NCBI GenBank assembly: GCA_902795765.1
Contig: CADBMQ010000022.1
Location: forward strand, 1-16,108
Reading direction: 5' to 3'
Origin: Oscillospiraceae bacterium
Lineage (GTDB): Bacteria > Bacillota > Clostridia > Oscillospirales > Acutalibacteraceae
Length of the DNA stretch: 16,108 bases
Every line of letters begins with the position of its first letter. Within the stretch, counting starts at the first letter, position 1. The notes beneath the pieces were generated by a model. The model was not told the origin of the DNA, made no database searches, and saw only the letters and a list, made by a program, of their open reading frames with translations. The translations under genes and the position numbers were made by a program. This document shows, piece after piece, positions 1 through 5,067 of the stretch.

Positions 1-120
1 GAAAGCGAGAGAGAAACAGTCGAACGAATTTTGCGAGAAGAAATGGAGTCGGCAGTTGATTTCAGCGTACCACTCACAGTTGATGTGAAATCGGGTAAAA
101 CGTGGTTTGATACAAAATAA
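1..120 (+). CDS. polA: DNA polymerase I, C-terminal end (partial)
   Basis: The first 39 codons, open from base 1 and ending in TAA at 118-120, read as the extreme C-terminus of family A DNA polymerase I. The segment contains EEMESAVDFSVPLTVDV followed by a GKTWFDTK-type end. This matches the usual ending of bacterial Pol I, where the last palm-domain helix (EEM..A..L.VPL.VD...G..W) closes the protein. Pol I fills gaps and removes primers during replication and repair. Only the tail is visible, so the 5'-nuclease, proofreading and catalytic motifs cannot be checked. No terminator is seen after it, and the next gene starts 20 bases downstream, so read-through into the rhamnosidase gene is likely. 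The family call rests on a short stretch recognised from memory of the family. Confidence 0.85.
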   Translation, partial: ESERETVERILREEMESAVDFSVPLTVDVKSGKTWFDTK

Positions 121-140
121 TAGAAAAAGAGGTATGCTAT

Positions 141-2110
141 ATGAAAAAAAACAGGAAAATGGATATGGCGATATGGCGATTTTGAGTTACACACAAGACT
201 CATATTGGAAACTCGCCGTTCAAGTTACGGTCATCTTGAATTACCCGCATGGCGAATGGATGACTGTATGAAAACAGTTTTTCAAAAAGTGGGTAAAAGT
301 AGAAAAGGAAGAAAAAATAACAGCATATATTGACGGCATAGGAACACTCAAAATCAACGATAAAAAATATCATTTTGAGAGCGGAACAGAATACACTTTG
401 CCTGTCGGAGAATATGATATTTTTGTTTGGACATTTAATCAAATCGGTATTCCTTTCATTAAAATAGACGGTGAAACTGTTTTCACAGACGAGAGTTGGA
501 AAGCAACTTCCAACGGAGAAGCAGACGAATCAAATGTTGGATGTTGGAATCTTTGTGATCCCGAGATGACACCAAGTAACTTCGAATTGCCTACAACTGA
601 AATAGAATATAAAACTTATTCGGATAGCGCACTTTTTGTCGATGTAGGCGAAGAAACTATGTGCAAAGTTGAATTCGATTGCAAAACCGACGAGCAATTC
701 AAAATGGTGTATGGCGAAAGCGAGTACGAAGCAAAACACGAAAATCCTATGAATTACAAAGAGATAAACGGCAAAGGGCATTATTTCTTTGAAGCAAGAG
801 CGTTTCGTTTTTTGAATTTCAAAACTGCACCCGAAAACATAGAAAATCTCAAACTTCATTATGAATATTTACCTCTTGATCGTATAGGCGAGTTCAAATG
901 TTCAGATGAAATGATTAACAAAATATACAATATCTCCGAACGCACATTAAGACTTTGTTCGAGAGAACTTTTTATAGACGGAATAAAGCGAGATCGTTGG
1001 GTTTGGTCAGGAGATGCGATACAAACATATAAAGAAAATTATTATACCTATTTCAATAACGAAATCTGTCAAAGAACTATTTTGTCATTAGCAGGCCAAG
1101 CACCTTTGGACAGACATATAAATATAATTCCCGATTATACCTATTATTGGTTGATTGCTTTTGAAGACTATTATCTGTACACAGGAGATATCGACTTCAT
1201 CAAAAGAATTTGGAAAAAGATTGAAAGCATAGCAGATTTTGTGATAAATGACCTTGATGAAAGAGGTATGATTACCGAGCAAGAGAAAGACTGGGTATTC
1301 ATCGACTGGGCTGTTTTTGATTCACTACATGAGTATGCTCAATGTGCCGAACAGATTTTGGTTTACAAAGCAATGTGCGTTATGGCGAAATTTGCAAAAA
1401 TGTTTTCTTGCGATGCAAGTAGATATGAAAAGTACGCAAAAATAGCCGAAAATAATATCGAACTTTTCTGGGACGAAGAAAAAGGTGGATATGTTGATAG
1501 TTTTGAAACAGGCAATAGACATATAATGCGACAGCAAAATATTTTCGCATTGTTGTACCTTGATATCACCGAAGAACGCAGAAAAACGATAATCGAAAAT
1601 GTTTTGAAAAATAAAGACGTGCCCGAAATAACCACACCGTATTTCAGATTTTACGAACTCGATGCTATGATGACAGCAGGCGAGACCGATTACGTTTTGA
1701 ACACATTGCGAGATTATTGGGGCGGTATGGTTAAACTTGGTGCAACAACTTTCTGGGAAGGCTATTCACAGTCGGATGTTGGCGATGAACATTATAATAT
1801 GTACGGCATCGCAGGCGCAAAAAGTTTGTGTCACGCTTGGAGTGCAGGTCCACTATTTATTATAGGTAAGTATATTTGCGGTGTATATCCAACATCTCCC
1901 GAATATAAAACATTTTAAGTGAAACCGAATTTGGGCGATTTGGAATATGTACAAACTGTTGTCCCAACACCAAAAGGAAATATCCATGTTTATGTTGATA
2001 AATCGGAAGTCAAAGTTGAATGTGATTTTGACGGAGGTACATTGATAATAGATTCCAAGACCTACAAAATACCATCAGGCGGAATAAATATTAAAAGAAT
2101 TGCAGAATAA
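141..2110 (+). pseudogene. alpha-L-rhamnosidase (GH78-type), disrupted by two frameshifts and a nonsense codon
   Basis: The intact enzyme would remove terminal alpha-L-rhamnose from plant or microbial glycans. The likely start is ATG at 141, seven bases after an AAGAGGT-like ribosome site. Read directly it stops after 14 codons. Removing one A from the A8 run (144-151) restores a good N-terminus (MKKTGKWIWRYGDFEL..., RRSSYGHLELPAWRMDD). Removing one T from the T5 run (278-282) then joins it to the long frame that is open to 1915. That frame carries GH78-like landmarks: DGIKRDRWVWSGDA near 977-1018 with its acidic residues, EKDWVFIDW near 1285-1315, TTFWEGY near 1748-1768 with the expected second catalytic Glu, and SLCHAWSAGP near 1822-1852. 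At 1916-1918 a TAA sits between KTF and VKPNLGDLEY, and the same frame continues 63 codons to 2110 with the family's usual VPTPKG ending. A GAA-to-TAA change would explain it. With both extra bases removed the length is exactly 656 codons including the stop. Pseudogene is favoured; assembly error could explain the two indels but not the TAA as easily. Confidence 0.8.
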
Positions 2111-2111
2111 C

Positions 2112-2142
2112 AAAAATACGAGCTTTTCAGCTCGTATTTTTT
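2112..2142 (+). terminator. Rho-independent terminator after the rhamnosidase gene
   Basis: A perfect 13-bp stem (2112-2124 paired with 2129-2141), core ATACGAGCT/AGCTCGTAT, closes a TTTC loop. Its 3' arm ends in a T run (2137-2142). It lies one base after the rhamnosidase stop and separates the polA-side transcript from the sporulation genes. The A tract before and the T tract after also allow termination on the opposite strand. Confidence 0.9.
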
Positions 2143-2156
2143 ATGCCTTTAAATGC

Positions 2157-2185
2157 GAATAAATTTGACAAATTTTTTCATAAAT
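2157..2185 (+). promoter_or_regulatory. Possible sigma-G promoter for the SASP gene
   Basis: GAATA at 2157-2161 fits the sigma-G/sigma-F -35 pattern. CATAAAT at 2179-2185 is an imperfect match to the CATnnTA-type -10, with 17 bp between them. It lies between the upstream terminator and the SASP start, leaving a leader of roughly 60 bases. Forespore sigma-G control is the known rule for alpha/beta SASP genes. The A/T-rich context makes chance matches possible. Confidence 0.45.
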
Positions 2186-2251
2186 AAATTTTATAAAAAT
2201 ACTCAAAATACTATTGCAAACGCAAAACAAGTGAAAAGGAGTGAAATAAAA

Positions 2252-2440
2252 ATGGCAAAGCAGACTTTGGTACCGCAGGCAAGAGAAGCTCTTGATAAGT
2301 TCAAGATGGAAGCAGCAAGCGAAGTTGGTGTAAACCTCAAAAACGGTTACAACGGCGACCTTACTTCTAAGCAGGCAGGTTCAGTAGGCGGTCAGATGGT
2401 TAAAAAGATGATCGAGTCCTACGAAAACGGTATGAAATAA
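2252..2440 (+). CDS. Small acid-soluble spore protein, alpha/beta type
   Basis: This 62-residue protein belongs to the family that coats and protects DNA in dormant spores and is degraded by the GPR protease at germination. Visible family marks are the GPR-type cleavage context MEAASE (residues 19-24; cleavage expected after Glu20), the conserved GYNGDLTSKQAG stretch (about 32-43), and GSVGGQMVKKMIE (about 43-55). The start is ATG 2252 because AAAAGGAG (2234-2241) stands ten bases before it. An upstream ATG at 2153 in the same frame would add 33 unrelated Lys/Asn-rich residues and lacks a ribosome site. The gene stands alone between two terminators, so it is a single-gene transcript, probably forespore-specific. 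Codon use is cleaner than in the rhamnosidase remnant, consistent with high expression. Which numbered ssp paralogue it is cannot be told. Confidence 0.95.
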   Translation: MAKQTLVPQAREALDKFKMEAASEVGVNLKNGYNGDLTSKQAGSVGGQMVKKMIESYENGMK

Positions 2441-2474
2441 CAAACGATAAAAAATACGTTATCTTAAAGCGACT

Positions 2475-2501
2475 ATCCCCACCCAAAAGGGTGGGGATTT
2501 T
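2475..2501 (+). terminator. Rho-independent terminator after the SASP gene
   Basis: A 10-bp stem (2475-2484 with 2489-2498; core CCCCACCC/GGGTGGGG) closes an AAAA loop and is followed by a short T tract. The GC-rich stem is conspicuous against the AT-rich surroundings. It ends the SASP transcript. Its T tract abuts the -35 element of the next promoter. Confidence 0.85.
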
Positions 2502-2530
2502 GTCATATTTGCGAAAAAACAGCGTATATT
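2502..2530 (+). promoter_or_regulatory. Sigma-E-type promoter for the ylmC-like gene
   Basis: GTCATATT at 2502-2509 matches the mother-cell sigma-E -35 consensus GKCATATT in every position. CGTATATT at 2523-2530 matches the -10 consensus CATAYAHT in seven of eight, with the usual 13-bp spacing. It lies 20 bases before the ylmC-like start. The match quality and the sporulation-family product support each other. Confidence 0.75.
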
Positions 2531-2550
2531 TTAGCGAATGGAGTGAGAAA

Positions 2551-2844
2551 ATGATAGCAAGAGTTGACGATTTGTATGAAAAAGAAGTTATATGTATAAA
2601 AGACGGCACACGGCTTGGTATAATAGGCGACATTGAAATAAACACATCGACAGGCAGCGTTGAATCAATAATAATATGTGGCAGACGAAAAATGTTTGGT
2701 ATTTTCGGCAGAGATGAAGATGTAATAGTTCCGTGGTGTTGTATTCAAGTGTTCGGGGACGATATTGTGCTTGTCAATTTTGAACCACCAAGACACTATA
2801 CAACACAAAAGCAGGGAATAATCAGTAAATTGTTTGATTTATAA
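2551..2844 (+). CDS. ylmC: YlmC/YmxH-family sporulation protein (PRC-barrel-like)
   Basis: The 97-residue product resembles the YlmC/YmxH family, small PRC-barrel-like proteins conserved in spore formers and of unknown biochemical role. Visible family features are the opening RVDDLYEKEVICIKDG, the GTRLGIIGDIEIN strand pair (about 19-31), and the VESIIICGRR...FGIFGRDEDVIVPW segment (about 37-62), where the family has a hydrophobic strand, a charged turn and a D-I-V-I-PW motif. ATG 2551 is chosen because GGAG (2540-2543) precedes it by seven bases; an in-frame GTG at 2491 lies inside the SASP terminator. The predicted sigma-E promoter just upstream implies mother-cell expression. In other clostridia this gene often sits next to sigG and nrdR; here it sits between the SASP gene and the dcw cluster. 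No terminator is obvious after it, so some sporulation-time transcription may enter the mraZ region. Confidence 0.85.
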   Translation: MIARVDDLYEKEVICIKDGTRLGIIGDIEINTSTGSVESIIICGRRKMFGIFGRDEDVIVPWCCIQVFGDDIVLVNFEPPRHYTTQKQGIISKLFDL

Positions 2845-2852
2845 AGTTAAAA

Positions 2853-2864
2853 GAACATCTGTTC
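2853..2864. promoter_or_regulatory. LexA/SOS box 1
   Basis: GAAC-ATCT-GTTC is a perfect 12-bp palindrome-type match to the Gram-positive LexA (Cheo) box GAAC-N4-GTTC. It starts nine bases after the ylmC-like stop. See the second box 22 bp downstream. Confidence 0.65.
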
Positions 2865-2874
2865 TGCGCAAAAA

Positions 2875-2886
2875 GAACAAATGTTC
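2875..2886. promoter_or_regulatory. LexA/SOS box 2
   Basis: GAAC-AAAT-GTTC is a second perfect match to GAAC-N4-GTTC. Centre-to-centre distance to the first box is 22 bp, about two helical turns, so two LexA dimers would sit on the same DNA face. The gene actually controlled is uncertain; the nearest downstream gene is mraZ. Confidence 0.65.
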
Positions 2887-2896
2887 GCATATAAAC

Positions 2897-2940
2897 ATCT
2901 ATATATTGTTAAAAAATAATTTACATATCTATATATAGTT
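2897..2940. promoter_or_regulatory. Tandem NrdR-box-like repeats
   Basis: Two 14-bp direct repeats, ATCTATATATTGTT (2897-2910) and ATCTATATATAGTT (2927-2940), differ at one base and lie 30 bp apart. Their cores CTATATATTG and CTATATATAG fit the core CwATATaTwG of the published NrdR box, a palindrome usually found in pairs about three helical turns apart. The outer bases fit poorly. A weak promoter-like pair, TTGTTA (2906-2911) and TATATA (2930-2935) with an 18-bp spacer, would be covered by these sites. NrdR represses ribonucleotide reductase genes; none is visible here. Chance resemblance in A/T-rich DNA cannot be excluded. Confidence 0.4.
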
Positions 2941-2998
2941 TAACTGACTGATAAAATTAAAAATATATAAAATAAATGAAAAAAATTTAAATTTTTTC

Positions 2999-3027
2999 TT
3001 GCAATTTTAGTAATTTCGCTTTATAAT
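2999..3027 (+). promoter_or_regulatory. Sigma-A promoter of the mraZ operon
   Basis: TTGCAA (2999-3004) and a perfect TATAAT (3022-3027) are separated by 17 bp. A long A/T tract (about 2951-2998) immediately upstream could act as an UP element. Transcription would start near 3034, giving a leader of roughly 108 bases before mraZ. It is the best vegetative promoter in the region and probably serves the whole dcw transcript. Confidence 0.75.
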
Positions 3028-3034
3028 TACATTA

Positions 3035-3070
3035 AAAGTAGCGTGAAGTGGTGCCTAATGTTGAAAAGTG
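3035..3070 (+). promoter_or_regulatory. Putative MraZ operator (10-bp-phased AAAGTG repeats)
   Basis: AAAGTA (3035), GAAGTG (3045) and AAAGTG (3065) fall on an exact 10-bp register. The intervening 3055 position is degenerate (CTAATG). MraZ binds short direct repeats with a 10-bp period in front of its own operon; AAAGTG-type boxes are described in Mollicutes and TGGG-type in E. coli. The repeats begin at the predicted start of transcription, where binding would block the promoter. Assignment as the MraZ site is an inference from spacing, motif and location. Confidence 0.5.
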
Positions 3071-3140
3071 TGGATTATTAACATTTTCCACATAGTTTTC
3101 CACAATCGACACCAAAACGAGCAAGAAAGGAGTGGAAAAC
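3069..3140 (+). promoter_or_regulatory. mraZ leader: TTTTCCACA repeats and RBS-proximal inverted repeat
   Basis: TTTTCCACA occurs twice (3084-3092 and 3096-3104) with a 12-bp period. TGTGGATTA (3069-3077) and AGTGGAAAA (3131-3139) are inverted relatives. GTTTTCCAC (3095-3103) pairs perfectly with GTGGAAAAC (3132-3140), which covers the spacer between the ribosome site AAAGGAG (3126-3132) and the mraZ ATG. TGTGGA (3069-3074) can pair with TCCACA (3087-3092). On DNA, TTTTCCACA is one base from the DnaA box TTATCCACA. RNA folding and DnaA binding are alternative readings and neither is proven. Confidence 0.4.
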
Positions 3141-3141
3141 A

Positions 3142-3567
3142 ATGTTTTACGGCACATATCATCACAATGTTGACCCCAAAGGCAGAGTAGCAATACCGTC
3201 AAAACTGCGTTCACCACTCGGAGATATGTTCGTTGTTTCAAGACCTATTGATAAACTTCCGTGTCTTTGTATATTCCCAATGCAAGTGTGGAACGACTTG
3301 ACATCTCGTCTTTCGACTTTGCCGTTAGCACAGGCAAGAGCGGCACGCCGTTACTTGTATTCGGGTGCAATCAGCACAGTGCTCGACTCACAGGGCAGAG
3401 TGTTAGTTCCGCAAAACTTGCGTGATATGATAGGTGCGCAAATTGGCGAAAAACTCACACTTGTAGGAGCAGATGACTGCATAGAAATATGGAAAACATC
3501 GGATTGGGAAGCATACGATATTGAATCCCACAGTGATGATGCACTTGATATAATCGGTGCAATATAA
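3142..3567 (+). CDS. mraZ: Transcriptional regulator MraZ
   Basis: The 141-residue product has the length and layout of MraZ, a DNA-binding protein with two SpoVT-AbrB-like halves that forms a ring-shaped oligomer and represses its own dcw operon. Each half carries the expected D-x-x-GR signature: DPKGRVAIPSKLR at about 11-23 and DSQGRVLVPQNLR at about 82-94. The opening MFYGTYHHNVD and the WKTSDWEAY region near 117-125 are also typical. ATG 3142 follows AAAGGAG (3126-3132) by nine bases. The stop overlaps the next start (TAATG at 3565-3569), so rsmH is translationally coupled. The leader holds phased AAAGTG repeats that are the likely autoregulatory site. Confidence 0.97.
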   Translation: MFYGTYHHNVDPKGRVAIPSKLRSPLGDMFVVSRPIDKLPCLCIFPMQVWNDLTSRLSTLPLAQARAARRYLYSGAISTVLDSQGRVLVPQNLRDMIGAQIGEKLTLVGADDCIEIWKTSDWEAYDIESHSDDALDIIGAI

Positions 3568-4493
3568 TGGTTGAATTTAAACATATAAGTGTACTGCTCA
3601 ACGAAGCAGTTGATGCGCTCAATATAAAACCTGACGGCATATATGTTGACGGAACGGCAGGAGCTGGCGGTCATTCTTATGAAATAGCCAAGCGGCTCAC
3701 AACAGGCAGATTGATAAGTATTGACCGTGATCCCGAAGCAATAGCCGCAGCAGGAAAAAGACTTGCAGAATTTAGCTGTTGCACATTAGTAAATGCAAAG
3801 TTTTCGCAGATAGCCGAAATACTTGACAATCTTCAAATAGATAAAGTAGACGGAATACTTCTAGATTTAGGAGTTTCGTCTCATCAACTCGACACGGCAG
3901 AACGAGGCTTTTCGTATCATTTCGAAGCGCCGCTTGATATGCGTATGGGAAACGTCGGTGCAACGGCGGCAGATTTGGTAAATAATTTGTCCGAGCAAGA
4001 ACTCGTCAGCATCTTCTATAAATATGCTGACGAAAAATTTGCACCGAAAATCGCAAAACGAATAGTTGAGCAAAGGACAAGCAGTCCGATAACAACAACT
4101 TCGCAACTCGCACAGTTGATAAGCGACTGCTACCCGAATAAATTCAAACGTGACGGACACCCGGCAAGAAAGGTGTTTCAAGCACTTAGAATAGCAGTAA
4201 ACGATGAGTTTGGCGAAGAGGAGAAAGCACTGAAAGACGGCTTTGAACGACTTAATAGCAAAGGCAGATTTAGTGTTATAACATTCCATTCATCCGAAGA
4301 CCGACTTGTAAAACAAAGTTTTAGCGAACATTGTAAAGGTTGCACGTGTCCACCTGAATTTCCTGTTTGCGTATGTGGAAATAAGCCGAAAGCAAAACAG
4401 GTTTTTCGTAAACCTGTAACAGCGAGTCAACAGGAGTTATCGCAAAATCCAAGAAGCCGAAGTGCGAAACTCAGAGCAATAGAGAAAATCTAA
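3567..4493 (+). CDS. rsmH: 16S rRNA (cytosine-1402-N4)-methyltransferase RsmH
   Basis: RsmH (formerly MraW) uses S-adenosylmethionine to methylate N4 of C1402 in the 16S rRNA P site. The 308-residue length is standard. Motifs seen are the SAM-binding DGTAGAGGHS (28-37), the acidic SIDRDPEA (about 51-58), LLDLGVSSHQLD (98-109), PLDMRM (122-127), GHPARKVFQALRIAVNDE (about 197-214) and FSVITFHSSEDRLVKQ (235-250). A Cys cluster near the C-terminus (C256, C259, C261, C268, C270, with CPPEFPVCVCG) is a recurring feature of Firmicutes versions and may be structural. The gene shares one base with the mraZ stop and follows it in nearly all bacteria. No abnormality is visible. Confidence 0.97.
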   Translation: MVEFKHISVLLNEAVDALNIKPDGIYVDGTAGAGGHSYEIAKRLTTGRLISIDRDPEAIAAAGKRLAEFSCCTLVNAKFSQIAEILDNLQIDKVDGILLDLGVSSHQLDTAERGFSYHFEAPLDMRMGNVGATAADLVNNLSEQELVSIFYKYADEKFAPKIAKRIVEQRTSSPITTTSQLAQLISDCYPNKFKRDGHPARKVFQALRIAVNDEFGEEEKALKDGFERLNSKGRFSVITFHSSEDRLVKQSFSEHCKGCTCPPEFPVCVCGNKPKAKQVFRKPVTASQQELSQNPRSRSAKLRAIEKI

Positions 4494-4525
4494 ATTAAAA
4501 TTATTTAAAAGAAGGAGTGATTAAA

Positions 4526-4963
4526 ATGCGTTATCAAAACACATCAAACGCCGTTGCAACTGCAACAACAGCAGCACCTGCACGTCGTGCAACAGTCACT
4601 CGTCTTCCGGTAAAACGTGTTAGAACACGCAGTAAAGCTCGTACAAAATCAAGAGTAAACACAAAAGTTCTCGCAGTGGTGGGAGTATTTGTATTTTTCG
4701 TTGGAATGTGGGCATTTAATTTAGGCACAAGAGTAAGCATAGCAGAAGTTAAAGCTCAAATAACGGAATGTGATAAACAGATAGAATCACTTGACAGTAA
4801 TAAAGTAACACTTGAAATGCAACTCGAAAGTTTATACTCTTTTGAAAATATCGAAGAAAAAGCAAAGTCATTTGGAATGATGAAAAGCACAGATGCGCAA
4901 GTTAAATACATAAATTTACGCTCCAAAGATAAAGCAGAAATAGTAAAAGACGATAAAGAGTAA
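4526..4963 (+). CDS. ftsL: FtsL-like cell division protein
   Basis: The 145-residue protein has the build of FtsL, a bitopic divisome protein that pairs with DivIC/FtsB and FtsQ/DivIB. It has a cytoplasmic N-terminus of about 46 residues that is strikingly rich in Arg, Lys, Thr and Ala, one membrane span at about 47-66 (VLAVVGVFVFFVGMWAFNLG), a predicted coiled coil at about 70-104 with alternating charged and hydrophobic residues, and a C-terminal IEEKAKSFGM...QVKYINL stretch typical of FtsL/DivIC proteins. Position between rsmH and the division PBP is the canonical ftsL slot. Sequence alone does not separate FtsL from other septum-initiator proteins, so the name relies on context. ATG 4526 follows GAAGGAG (4511-4517) by eight bases; the in-frame GTG at 4517 would overlap that site and is rejected. 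Confidence 0.82.
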   Translation: MRYQNTSNAVATATTAAPARRATVTRLPVKRVRTRSKARTKSRVNTKVLAVVGVFVFFVGMWAFNLGTRVSIAEVKAQITECDKQIESLDSNKVTLEMQLESLYSFENIEEKAKSFGMMKSTDAQVKYINLRSKDKAEIVKDDKE

Positions 4964-4999
4964 TAGCAGACAAATGGTTGTAATAAAATGATAATAAGA

Positions 5000-5037
5000 A
5001 AACGAGGGTTAAACACAAAAAAGTTTGACTCTCGTTT
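5000..5037 (+). other. Intercistronic stem-loop before the PBP gene
   Basis: Bases 5000-5014 pair with 5023-5037 over 15 bp, including two G-U pairs, around an 8-base A-rich loop. The stem is followed by CAGCG, not a T run, so it is not a standard terminator. It sits in the 104-base gap between ftsL and the PBP gene, 16 bases before that gene's ribosome site (AAAGGAG, 5051-5057). An RNA processing or stability element is the most likely use; partial attenuation is possible. Confidence 0.6.
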
Positions 5038-5067
5038 CAGCGATTTATAAAAAGGAGAGAAATTCGG

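Noticed and set aside
1916..1918. TAA reassigned as a sense codon
   Set aside because: TAA clearly ends nearly every intact gene in the window, so a local nonsense mutation is the simpler reading.
2153..2251. Upstream ATG extending the SASP by 33 residues
   Set aside because: The added residues are not SASP-like and would overlap the promoter-like elements; the strong ribosome site fits ATG 2252.
2491..2550. GTG start extending the ylmC-like protein by 20 residues
   Set aside because: The codon lies inside the SASP terminator stem and upstream of the sigma-E promoter.
2845..3141. Chromosomal origin of replication (A/T tract plus DnaA-like 9-mers)
   Set aside because: Only one-mismatch boxes, few of them, and no dnaA, dnaN, gidA or rpmH nearby; a regulatory leader explains the sequence better.
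3867..4289. Minus-strand 140-codon frame opposite rsmH
   Set aside because: Antisense shadow of a conserved gene with no motif or start signal.
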